From positions 1 to 7,308 of the forward strand of contig JAFGOU010000307.1 of NCBI GenBank assembly GCA_016926315.1: 7,308 nt of DNA, given 5' to 3'. The notes below the pieces were generated by a model. It saw nothing but the letters and a program-made list of their open reading frames with translations, was not told the origin of the DNA and searched no databases. This DNA is from Chitinispirillaceae bacterium. Its GTDB lineage: Bacteria > Fibrobacterota > Chitinivibrionia > Chitinivibrionales > Chitinispirillaceae. The translations under genes and the position numbers were made by a program. Below are positions 1 to 5,980 of the stretch, in pieces (position 1 is the first letter of the stretch; each line of letters starts with the position of its first letter).

Positions 1-37
1 ATTAAAGCACCACCCCAAGCAACAAAAGAAATGGCGG

Positions 38-85
38 CGGCGCTAGCGGCTTGTCCTAAAACACCTTTTTCGCTCCGCAGCGCTG
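38..85. other. GC-rich hairpin-capable stretch, no gene seen
   Basis: The bases GCGCT-A-GCGG at 40-49 pair with CCGCAGCGC at 75-83, leaving one bulged A and a 25-nt loop. The stem can extend by C38-G85 and a G39-T84 wobble. A T7 run lies at 98-104, but it is about 13 nt beyond the stem, so this is not a standard intrinsic terminator. It may be the remnant of the end of an upstream transcription unit. A short open frame crosses this stretch, but it has no ribosome binding site and no recognisable protein features, so I do not call a gene in 1-139. Confidence 0.3.
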
Positions 86-102
86 AGCCAGGTACTCTTT
101 TT

Positions 103-132
103 TTGCAAAAAACCGAAATAAATCATTATATT
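103..132 (+). promoter_or_regulatory. Putative sigma70-type promoter for the structured RNA
   Basis: A -35-like TTGCAA (103-108, 4 of 6 to consensus) and a -10-like TATATT (127-132, 5 of 6) are separated by 18 nt. Both sit in AT-rich DNA that contrasts with the GC-rich flanks. Transcription would start near 139-140, immediately before the nested hairpins at 143-201. The fit is by eye only. Confidence 0.45.
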
Positions 133-139
133 AGCGTGT

Positions 140-359
140 ACGGCCGGTCACCATCAGCTCTACGGATGGAGCACGAAAGGAGACCAGTCCGTAGTGGCGG
201 CTTTTGCAGGTATACAGCCGGGGAGTGCTTGACGAAATGGCAGGCCATGTTGTCAAGCTTTTGGCAGCAGTGTTGATAGTGAAGCCAAACGAAAGCGGAA
301 CATGACAAGTCTTTGAAAAACAATGAAATACAGAACTACAAACGTCCCTTTGTTTTTTT
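140..359 (+). ncRNA. Candidate structured RNA (small RNA or long 5' leader), family not recognised
   Basis: Three paired elements follow the predicted start site. Hairpin A: GCCG 143-146 pairs with CGGC 198-201, CCA 151-153 with TGG 195-197, CTACGGA 160-166 with TCCGTAG 188-194, and TGG 167-169 with CCA 184-186, around a purine-rich 14-nt loop. Hairpin B: GCTTGAC 227-233 pairs with GTCAAGC 252-258 around a symmetric 3x3 internal loop, and ATGG 237-240 pairs with CCAT 245-248. Hairpin C: TTTGGC 260-265 pairs with GCCAAA 284-289. The possible 3' end is an A/T-rich stem (ACAAA 338-342 with TTTGT 349-353) running into T residues to 359. I compared it by eye with tmRNA, RNase P, SRP and 6S RNA and with common riboswitch signatures, and saw none. 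No tRNA T-loop motif is present. The next start codon is at 498, with its own candidate promoter between, so a free RNA is somewhat more likely than a leader. Function unknown. Confidence 0.35.
338..359 (+). terminator. Weak terminator-like stem with T-run
   Basis: ACAAA (338-342) and TTTGT (349-353) form a 5-bp stem with a 6-nt loop, followed by T to position 359. The stem has only one G-C pair, so termination would be inefficient. An alternative pairing uses AAAAACA at 316-322 with TGTTTTT at 351-357. It is placed here because it would give the upstream RNA a defined end. Confidence 0.25.
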
Positions 360-386
360 CACTCGTCAAAATATTTTTTTATTTGT

Positions 387-415
387 TTGCATTTTTTCCC
401 TTTTCCCCCTATATT
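387..415 (+). promoter_or_regulatory. Putative promoter for the tandem zinc-module gene
   Basis: TTGCAT (387-392) and TATATT (410-415) are separated by 17 nt in a very T/C-rich tract (345-416). The predicted start near 422 leaves a leader of about 75 nt. The -10 is good (5 of 6), while the -35 is poor (3 of 6). The element resembles the promoter at 103-132, with the same -10 and a related TTGCA -35. Confidence 0.35.
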
Positions 416-497
416 TATAGCGCCTTGCGACATGAAAACAGTCGAAAAACAAGAAACATAACAAGATAAACCAGAACCAGGAAAGGGAAATTCCAGT

Positions 498-956
498 ATG
501 CAGCTTCCAAAATCTCGGCGTCGTCAGAAGCTTCGGGAGAAAAAGTGCCTGTATCCGGGCTGCGGAAAGATTTTCTTTGGTATCCATATTTCCAAATATT
601 GTCCCGAGCACCGTCAGGACCGGTATCGCATCAGGAAGCGGACCAAGCCGGAAGACGTCAATATCAAGAACCAGACCTTCAAGCACAGTTATACCGAAGT
701 GGTAACCATGGTCATGAACTGTGCCCTGGAAGGATGCAATCACCAGTTTGAAGTTAAAATCTACCCGCGCCAGTATATTTATCCAAAATATTGCCCGGAG
801 CACCGCAACGAATATCGCAGGATCAGGCATCTGCAGCTTATCGGCCGCGAGGACCTTATCGAGCAGATGAAGCGGGAGGGTGAAAACTTTGAGATAGAAC
901 ATGGCGGCACCGATGAGGAGGTCGGTGATGAGGAGATGATCGACGACGTGGCCTAG
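498..956 (+). CDS. Small protein with two tandem Cys/His zinc modules, function unknown
   Basis: This 152-residue protein is built around an internal duplication. Module 1 has C17-x4-C22 then C35-x2-H38; module 2 has C75-x4-C80 then C99-x2-H102. Each ends in the same KYCPEHR string followed by a basic, Tyr/Arg-rich segment. The spacing predicts two separate zinc sites with three Cys and one His. Residues 7-16 are strongly basic, and the last 20 or so are acidic (Asp/Glu-rich). This pattern is compatible with binding a nucleic acid or a protein partner, but I recognise no named family and assign no function. No signal peptide or membrane segment is visible, so it is probably cytoplasmic. The ATG is preceded by a purine-rich AAAGGG (482-487) at a somewhat long 10-nt spacing. 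It is separated by 168 nt from the next gene and probably transcribed alone. A long open frame on the opposite strand lacks comparable motifs and is treated as a shadow. Confidence 0.85.
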   Translation: MQLPKSRRRQKLREKKCLYPGCGKIFFGIHISKYCPEHRQDRYRIRKRTKPEDVNIKNQTFKHSYTEVVTMVMNCALEGCNHQFEVKIYPRQYIYPKYCPEHRNEYRRIRHLQLIGREDLIEQMKREGENFEIEHGGTDEEVGDEEMIDDVA

Positions 957-1124
957 CAGATCCCCGCTCTTATCCTGTTCTTTCAACCCGCAAAAAAAAT
1001 CAGCCACGTCTCCGTTCCGGCGGCATAAAAATGCAGTCTCCTGCCTCTTTTTTTCATATTCCTTGGATTTCCCTCTCATCACATCCTATTTTTTGTCACA
1101 GGAAGCGGCCCGGGTTCTGATCCG
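957..1124. promoter_or_regulatory. Intergenic stretch with candidate promoter for the acyltransferase block
   Basis: TTGTCA at 1093-1098 (5 of 6 to a -35) and TCTGAT at 1116-1121 (4 of 6 to a -10) are 17 nt apart and would start transcription near 1128. That is just inside the longest possible reading frame of the next gene. A separate extended -10-like TGGTATACT lies at 1159-1167. Either promoter would favour the later start codon at 1239. Upstream, a 4-bp stem (1033-1044) precedes a T7 run (1048-1054) and could weakly terminate the zinc-module gene. Confidence 0.3.
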
Positions 1125-2369
1125 ATGTATGAACGTGCTGGTCTGGGCGCCGGACCGGTGGTATACTCTTTTCATTCCTTCGCCAGTGGGTATTACCGGC
1201 GTGTCGAGACCGGAAAAAACAGGAAAGACGACGGCACCATGGCTTCACATCATGAGAGCGTAGCAGGAGTAGCCGGCAACGTTGACCGGTTTTTAAATCA
1301 TGCTTTCACCTCCATCGTTATCGACGGGCCGCAGCTTGACCCAGAGGAAATACAGCGCCATCCGCACATGATCGTCAGCACCCACCGCAGCCATGTGGAT
1401 TATTTTCTCGCGGGATGGTTTCTTTTCTATCAGGGGTTCAAGCACATGCGCTTTGCCGCAGGCAGTAATCTGACCAACCTGCCTTGGATCGGACCGCGGT
1501 TCCGTGCGTTCGGTGCCTTTACCGTGGAGCGGGAAAAGGCTTTTGAGCGCAATTATATTCAAAACCTCTGCAACCAGGTGATCGGCATGATGGAGAACCG
1601 GGAGGCGGTCATCCTTTTTCCCGAGGGCGGACGCAGTTACAGCGGCGCGATGCTCGATCTCAAAGGCGGCATTCTGGGCGCTGCCGTGGTGCTTCAGGCA
1701 CGCCATCCCGATGATGACGTCTATCTCATTCCCTCCGCCATTTCCTATGAATGCCCGCCCGATGCCCCATGGTTCGAACTGCTCCTGCGGGGGAAAACGC
1801 TCCGGAAACGAAACAATAATTTTGCCTACCGCCTGCTTGGAAACGCCTACTACTTCGGCGCCGACCTTTTCGCTTTTTTACCCTTTGTCACATCCCGGAG
1901 GACCGGCAGGCGCTATGGATCGGTGTACGTGGACCACGGTGCGCCCCTATCGGTCCGGTCAATGGTCGACCTGAAAGCGCTCGAGGCGCCGGACGCCAGG
2001 GACGAATTCTTCCGCCACCGCGCCGCTATGCAGAAGGTCGGTGAGATCATGCACGCGCACCTGCTTTCGCTCTTTCGGCTGCTGCCGTTGCACGCCCTGG
2101 CCGCGCTCCTCGTAAAAAACGGGCCGCTTGATGCTGCGCACGCCGTAGCGTTGGTTCCCGGCTTCCTTGATGAAATGCGAGCCGGGAAAAGAAATTCCAG
2201 GTCGCTCGACGCGCTTTCCCCTCACGATATTGTGGCTGCGGGAAGGGAGCAGTTGCTCCGTCTCGGCGCGGTCCATATAAACGGCGGCGTTTTTTTCGAA
2301 AAAAACGGCTCACTACTGCGATATTGCGCTGCCGCGGCCCAGGCCCAGGGCGGGGAAACCACGCGCTAA
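1125..2369 (+). CDS. PlsB-like glycerol-3-phosphate acyltransferase
   Basis: Predicted membrane-associated GPAT/DHAPAT-family enzyme that acylates the sn-1 position of glycerol-3-phosphate, the entry step to phospholipids. All four acyltransferase blocks are visible: motif I HRSHVD (residues 87-92, the catalytic HX4D), motif II around RAFGAFTVERE (127-137), motif III FPEGGRS (165-171) and motif IV LIPSAISYE (201-209). The end of the protein (SLLRY near 396-400) resembles the C-terminal end of PlsB-type proteins. At 414 residues it is about half the length of E. coli PlsB (807), lacking the long N-terminal region, so it is a compact family member; DHAP as acceptor cannot be excluded. The start is uncertain. 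ATG 1125 has no nearby Shine-Dalgarno, while ATG 1239 (residue 39) has AGGAAAG 12 nt upstream and both candidate promoters in front. Codons 1-38 nevertheless look coding. Likely first gene of the block, 105 nt before the cyclase. No symbol is given because paralogous GPATs exist. Confidence 0.85.
   Translation: MYERAGLGAGPVVYSFHSFASGYYRRVETGKNRKDDGTMASHHESVAGVAGNVDRFLNHAFTSIVIDGPQLDPEEIQRHPHMIVSTHRSHVDYFLAGWFLFYQGFKHMRFAAGSNLTNLPWIGPRFRAFGAFTVEREKAFERNYIQNLCNQVIGMMENREAVILFPEGGRSYSGAMLDLKGGILGAAVVLQARHPDDDVYLIPSAISYECPPDAPWFELLLRGKTLRKRNNNFAYRLLGNAYYFGADLFAFLPFVTSRRTGRRYGSVYVDHGAPLSVRSMVDLKALEAPDARDEFFRHRAAMQKVGEIMHAHLLSLFRLLPLHALAALLVKNGPLDAAHAVALVPGFLDEMRAGKRNSRSLDALSPHDIVAAGREQLLRLGAVHINGGVFFEKNGSLLRYCAAAAQAQGGETTR
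2288..2307. repeat. 20-bp perfect palindrome with T7 and A7 runs inside the acyltransferase gene
   Basis: The sequence reads CG, seven T, CG, seven A, CG and is its own reverse complement. It lies within the coding region, spelling a Gly-Val-Phe-Phe-Glu-Lys-Asn-Gly stretch near residues 388-395. The runs could allow polymerase or ribosome slippage. Coding constraint on Phe and Lys codons may explain it entirely. Confidence 0.4.
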
Positions 2370-2400
2370 CGGGTAATTTGCGCGGAAGGAGGCGTTCCGG

Positions 2401-2547
2401 ATGCGTCGGTTTCAATCATTTCGGGCTTCGTGCAACGTGTTTTTAACCGGGCAGGTTTTACAGGAGGAGCAATCATGTCGTTCGAACAGTATCTTGCGGT
2501 CCCCTCGGTGGTCGATCTCCAGAGCAACGAAAAGATTGATGCATTGA
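2401..2547 (+). CDS. Possible 48-residue small ORF overlapping the cyclase start
   Basis: An ATG at 2401 stands 8 nt after a perfect AGGAGG (2387-2392). The frame runs 48 codons, starting MRRFQSFRAS and ending at TGA 2545-2547, so it overlaps the first 73 nt of the cyclase gene in another frame. The product would be basic, with no recognisable domain. The main support is the strong ribosome binding site, which is otherwise unexplained because it is 82 nt from the cyclase ATG. It could be a leader peptide whose translation affects the cyclase, or a chance match. Confidence 0.2.
   Translation: MRRFQSFRASCNVFLTGQVLQEEQSCRSNSILRSPRWSISRATKRLMH
2462..2467 (+). promoter_or_regulatory. Ribosome binding site that fixes the cyclase start
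   Basis: A perfect AGGAGG stands 7 nt before ATG 2475. This selects that codon over an in-frame GTG at 2430, which has no Shine-Dalgarno. Confidence 0.8.
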
Positions 2548-3869
2548 AAGAGCTTGCCGGTGCGCTCTGTAAGGCGGTTGATGTAAAAAAAACCAGGGTG
2601 ATCACCGAGGAGATTCTCAAGCGGGAAGAAGCCGCATCCACGTTTATCGGCTCCGGCCTGGCCCTTCCTCAGGCGCGCGGCCCGATCAAGGACGAGTTTG
2701 CCATCGTAATCGGCCGAAGCATGCACGGCATTGAATACAACGCCGCGCGCGGCGCGCTGGCGCATATCATCGTACTCCTCGTGTCGCGAGAGGACGCCGA
2801 CAGCAACCATCATATCCAGCTGCTCGCCGAGCTTGCCGATTTTTTTAAAACCGACGCGGTACGGGAAAGGACCCTTTTATTGGCCAAACCGGTAAACATA
2901 CCGTCGATCATGAGGGCGTTGAAAAAAGGCGATGTGGTCGACGAAAAGTCGGTCCAACGGCAGCGCAAACCAGGTATGCCCATCCTGCGGATCAGCCTGA
3001 GCCTGGCCCGCGAGCTGAAGGCAAACGCAATCATGATTTTTGCCGATGCGGTGCGCGAAAACGACTTCCTCAACCAGATAAAAACCACAACAAACCTGAT
3101 TATCGTGACCTCCAACCGAACGCGCTTTGATCTGCTCCACGACCGGCGCATCAAGGGGTTTCTACAGGCACCGGCCATTCCGGCCTCGCGCACCGGGCAG
3201 ATCAAGATCGGTATTCTGCTTGCCATGTCACGTTCGCTTATCAAGCGGGAGGACCGGGTGGTCTGTATTTCCGGCAATACGAACAACAACATCTTCGATA
3301 CGGTGGTGGTGATCGACGTGGCCAAGGAGTATGACTTTTTCTTTACCGCGGCGCAAAGCATCGTACCGCCGGACGTCAAACCCGAAGTGCTTGAGCGCGT
3401 TCTTGCCCTGGCCGGAGAGATCGCGGTCGAGGGCCGAGAAGGCAAGGCGCTTGGTGCGATTTTCGTGCTCGGCGACACGAATTCGGTAAACGGGTACGTC
3501 CGCCAGCTCATCATCAACCCGTTCCGCGGGTACAGCGAAACGGAGCGGAGCATCCTTGACCCGAGCCTCGCCGAAACAATTAAGGAGTTTGCCTCCATCG
3601 ACGGCGCGTTCATCATCACCGGTGACGGCATCGTGCTGTCGGCAGGAAGCTACCTGCGCCCGACACCGATTGAGGAAAAGCATGCGATGCCGGGCGGTTT
3701 CGGCGCCCGACATGTCGCCGCCGCGGGCATTACCGCATGCACTAACGCGCTTGCCATCGCGGTGTCGGAGTCGACCGGCATGGTCACCCTCTTCAAGAGC
3801 GGGGTCGCCATGATGGCGCTTGCGCGGCCGGTGACCGCGGAAAAAAACCAGCTCCAGCGGTTTTTGTAA
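2475..3869 (+). CDS. Diadenylate cyclase with EIIA-like and pyruvate-kinase-C-like domains
   Basis: 464-residue predicted cytoplasmic enzyme that would condense two ATP into cyclic di-AMP. Three parts are visible. Residues 1-150 resemble a PTS EIIA type-2 (PtsN/FruA-IIA) domain, but the conserved active-site His of the family's G-x-A-x-P-H motif is Gln here (GLALPQARG, Q66), so phosphorylation at that site should be lost. Residues about 160-285 resemble the pyruvate-kinase C-terminal alpha/beta fold also described in archaeal DacZ (LARELKANAIMIFADA; a D-RVVCISG-like strand near 260-267). Residues about 320-464 are a DisA_N/DAC domain with the DGA motif at 376-378, GARH at 410-413 and VSESTG at 430-435. 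The RHR motif of DisA/CdaA reads R412-H413-V414. The DAC domain ends the protein; there is no DisA DNA-binding domain and no transmembrane helix as in CdaA. Only 29 nt separate it from the next gene. The DAC call is firm, the EIIA call good, and the middle domain fairly good. Confidence 0.9.
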   Translation: MSFEQYLAVPSVVDLQSNEKIDALKELAGALCKAVDVKKTRVITEEILKREEAASTFIGSGLALPQARGPIKDEFAIVIGRSMHGIEYNAARGALAHIIVLLVSREDADSNHHIQLLAELADFFKTDAVRERTLLLAKPVNIPSIMRALKKGDVVDEKSVQRQRKPGMPILRISLSLARELKANAIMIFADAVRENDFLNQIKTTTNLIIVTSNRTRFDLLHDRRIKGFLQAPAIPASRTGQIKIGILLAMSRSLIKREDRVVCISGNTNNNIFDTVVVIDVAKEYDFFFTAAQSIVPPDVKPEVLERVLALAGEIAVEGREGKALGAIFVLGDTNSVNGYVRQLIINPFRGYSETERSILDPSLAETIKEFASIDGAFIITGDGIVLSAGSYLRPTPIEEKHAMPGGFGARHVAAAGITACTNALAIAVSESTGMVTLFKSGVAMMALARPVTAEKNQLQRFL

Positions 3870-3898
3870 CGGACGCGGACCTGTCCCTGGGGTGATGA

Positions 3899-4585
3899 AT
3901 GAAATACCCGAAGTCCTTACTCGTTTCCCTGGCCCTTGCCGGCTCGGTTATTCCTGCGCCGGATTCGGGGGTGTTTGTCGACATACCTGCGATGAAAAAA
4001 GCGTCGTATGACAGGATTGCTGCATTTGAAAAGTCAATCGTGCCGCTCGAAAGCGGTTGTGCCATTCTGTACCACGCCCAGCCGCTCAGGGGTTGTTATC
4101 GCAGCGCCGGCTTTGATTCCTCGGCTGCGCGGATGCTTCGGTTTCTTGCCCTCAAGGGAACCGTGACCGCACGATCCACCGGAGCGCTCGCCGATTGCAT
4201 TTCCGGCGGCCCGGATTCGTGCGGCGGCGCGCGATACGGTGTCCTGCCGCTCGAGGTCTGGACAAAAACCACAGAAAAAAAGACTGCGGTTCAAAGCGTT
4301 TTCAACCTTGACAAAGAAGGCAACTTCATCCCCTCGGACCGGCAGCGAACGCTCTCGAGCAGAGCGATTGAAATGCGGTGCCGGTTCGTGGTGGTCGACC
4401 TCCGGGAAAACACGCGGGTTTTTGACGCATGGTTTTTTGCCCGGGCCAGCAGTGATGACGCCTTGAAGAACGGAGCCTCGGCTTCCGGAAACATGGCGGG
4501 CAAAAGCGTTGATGAGCTGTCGGTACGATGCACATTGTATATTATTGATAAAGTAAAACGGGATCTCTCAAGGAAATTCAGGTGA
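3899..4585 (+). CDS. Putative exported protein of unknown function
   Basis: 228 residues with a short basic start (MKYPK) and a hydrophobic segment (about residues 6-20), consistent with a Sec signal peptide. No lipobox Cys is present, and the proline-rich cleavage region (VIPAPDS) is not ideal, so an uncleaved anchor is possible. The mature part has six Cys (54, 66, 100, 108, 161, 211), which could form disulfides in the envelope, and alternates hydrophobic and charged residues as a beta-rich fold would. I recognise no family. The gene lies 29 nt after the cyclase and 45 nt before pgi, so it is probably cotranscribed. The ATG at 3899 lacks a good Shine-Dalgarno: a GGGGTGA ends only 3 nt upstream. 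Translation may therefore depend on coupling to the cyclase. Confidence 0.7.
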   Translation: MKYPKSLLVSLALAGSVIPAPDSGVFVDIPAMKKASYDRIAAFEKSIVPLESGCAILYHAQPLRGCYRSAGFDSSAARMLRFLALKGTVTARSTGALADCISGGPDSCGGARYGVLPLEVWTKTTEKKTAVQSVFNLDKEGNFIPSDRQRTLSSRAIEMRCRFVVVDLRENTRVFDAWFFARASSDDALKNGASASGNMAGKSVDELSVRCTLYIIDKVKRDLSRKFR

Positions 4586-4630
4586 TGGTGCCCCTCCGGA
4601 CATCATCGTTTTAATAAAGGACAATCGGGT

Positions 4631-5980
4631 ATGACTATTAAAAGAATATCGTTTGACGACCGTCTTCTCTCCCCGCTGGTGACGAAAAGCGAGATGGAGG
4701 CGTACAATCCGGCCCTTGCGGTCGCTGAAAAAATGCTGCAGGTCAAGAGCGGGCCGGGCAACGAATTCCTGGGCTGGCTCGACCTTCCGACAAAGACCTC
4801 CAAAACGCTTACCGAATCGATTATGGCAAAAGCGGCCGAGGTCCGCGAAAAAGCGGAGGTGCTGATCTGCATCGGGATAGGCGGATCGTATCTCGGCGCG
4901 CGTGCCGCGATCGAGTTCATGTCGCCATCGTTTGAAGACCAGCGGAAACCGCGCGTGCTCTATGCGGGAAATGCCATCAATTCCGACCAGCTTACCGACC
5001 TCCTGTCGCTGTTGAAAGACCGGGAGGTCGCGGTCAACGTTATTTCCAAGAGCGGTACCACGACGGAAGCCGGCATTGCATTCCGCGTCATCAGGCAGTG
5101 GATGGAAACGAAGTATGGAAGGAAAGAGGCGGCAAACCGCACCGTGGCCACCACCGACCCGAAATCTGGCGCCCTGCGCAAGCTGGCTGGTGAGGAGGGG
5201 TATGCCACCTTCGATATCCCGCCGGACGTGGGCGGCCGGTTTTCGGTGCTCACCCCGGTCGGGTTGTTCCCGATCGCCGTCGCCGGCATCGACATCAGAA
5301 AGATTCTTTTCGGCGCAACCCAGGGGATGTCTTTTTGCAAGGGCAGCAGCGTCGAAACGAACATGGCCGGACGGTACGCGGCGATACGGAACATCCTGTT
5401 CCGTCGCGGGTATGCCACCGAGGTCATGGCCTCCTTCCAGCCGCAGCTTCACTTTGTGGGCGAATGGTGGAAGCAGCTCGCCGGCGAGAGTGAAGGGAAA
5501 AACAATACCGGCATATTCCCCGCGTCGGTCGACTATACCACCGATCTCCACAGCCTGGGCCAGTGGATGCAGGAGGGTGTCAGAGCGGTGTTCGAGACGT
5601 TTCTCATGCTCAAGGCCACGAACCATACCATTAACGTCCCGGAATTCAGCGACGACAGCGACGGGCTCAATTATCTGGCCGGCAGGAGTTTTGAGGAGAT
5701 CAACCAGCGGGCCTTTCAGGGCACCTTGTTCGCCCACCTTGACGGCGGCGTGCCGGTCATGAGCGTCATGCTCGATTCCCGGGGCGAAGAGACGCTGGGA
5801 CAGCTTTTATATTTCTTCGAAAAATCGATCGCTCTCTCCGGGTATCTTCTGCGCGTCAACCCGTTCGACCAGCCGGGCGTGGAGGCCTATAAAAAGAACA
5901 TGTTCGCCCTCCTGGGCAAGAAGGGATACGAGAAACAGCGGGAAGCGCTCGGCAAGAGGATCAAGGAGGTCATCGGGTGA
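4631..5980 (+). CDS. pgi: Glucose-6-phosphate isomerase
   Basis: Interconverts glucose-6-phosphate and fructose-6-phosphate in glycolysis and gluconeogenesis; cytoplasmic. At 449 residues it is full length for the short bacterial type (about 450, as in Bacillus) rather than the 550-residue E. coli/eukaryotic type. The sugar-phosphate binding SIS-type motifs are clear: [13 protein letters not shown] (80-92) and [11 protein letters not shown] (137-147). The catalytic residues can be aligned: R203 in GGRFS, E286 in GESEGK, H307 in [10 protein letters not shown], and K421 in [10 protein letters not shown]. No truncation or missing residue is seen. AAAGGA at 4616-4621 is 9 nt before the ATG and supports this start. 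It is downstream of the cyclase and exported-protein genes and overlaps yjbQ by 4 nt, indicating cotranscription and translational coupling. A long open frame on the opposite strand is a composition artefact. Confidence 0.97.
   Translation: MTIKRISFDDRLLSPLVTKSEMEAYNPALAVAEKMLQVKSGPGNEFLGWLDLPTKTSKTLTESIMAKAAEVREKAEVLICIGIGGSYLGARAAIEFMSPSFEDQRKPRVLYAGNAINSDQLTDLLSLLKDREVAVNVISKSGTTTEAGIAFRVIRQWMETKYGRKEAANRTVATTDPKSGALRKLAGEEGYATFDIPPDVGGRFSVLTPVGLFPIAVAGIDIRKILFGATQGMSFCKGSSVETNMAGRYAAIRNILFRRGYATEVMASFQPQLHFVGEWWKQLAGESEGKNNTGIFPASVDYTTDLHSLGQWMQEGVRAVFETFLMLKATNHTINVPEFSDDSDGLNYLAGRSFEEINQRAFQGTLFAHLDGGVPVMSVMLDSRGEETLGQLLYFFEKSIALSGYLLRVNPFDQPGVEAYKKNMFALLGKKGYEKQREALGKRIKEVIG
5963..5969 (+). 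promoter_or_regulatory. Ribosome binding site for the GTG start of yjbQ
   Basis: AAGGAGG lies inside the last codons of pgi, 7 nt before GTG 5977. This supports the GTG start and the 4-nt GTGA overlap. Confidence 0.8.

Noticed and set aside
160..194. Mini-ykkC/guanidine-II riboswitch, from the ACGA in the loop
   Set aside because: ACGA is not closed by a tight C-G stem, there is no second ACGR hairpin, and no guanidine-related gene lies downstream.
31..323. Short open frames on both strands at the left end
   Set aside because: No ribosome binding site, low-complexity start, no protein motif, and the sequence is better explained by RNA hairpins.
1022..1054. Intrinsic terminator after the zinc-module gene
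   Set aside because: A T7 run is present, but only competing 4-bp stems (GGCA/TGCC or GCAG/CTGC) precede it, too weak for a confident call.
366..1082. 238-codon open frame on the minus strand across the zinc-module gene
   Set aside because: It overlaps a plus-strand gene with a clear duplicated Cys/His motif, shows no recognisable domain, and its far end runs into the T-rich non-coding tract.
2370..2474. c-di-AMP (ydaO/yuaA) riboswitch upstream of the cyclase
   Set aside because: The 105-nt gap is too short for the aptamer and shows none of its conserved segments.
3841..3866. Terminator-like hairpin at the end of the cyclase gene (AAAAACC with GGTTTTT)
   Set aside because: The T-run is part of the stem and is followed by G and the stop codon. 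The next gene is only 29 nt on, arguing against termination here.
4582..4615. TGATG...CATCA stem between the exported-protein gene and pgi
   Set aside because: Five pairs with a 12-nt loop and no proper T-run. Likely chance.
4568..5737. 389-codon open frame on the minus strand across pgi
   Set aside because: pgi is unmistakable with all catalytic residues. Long antisense frames are expected from the codon composition here.
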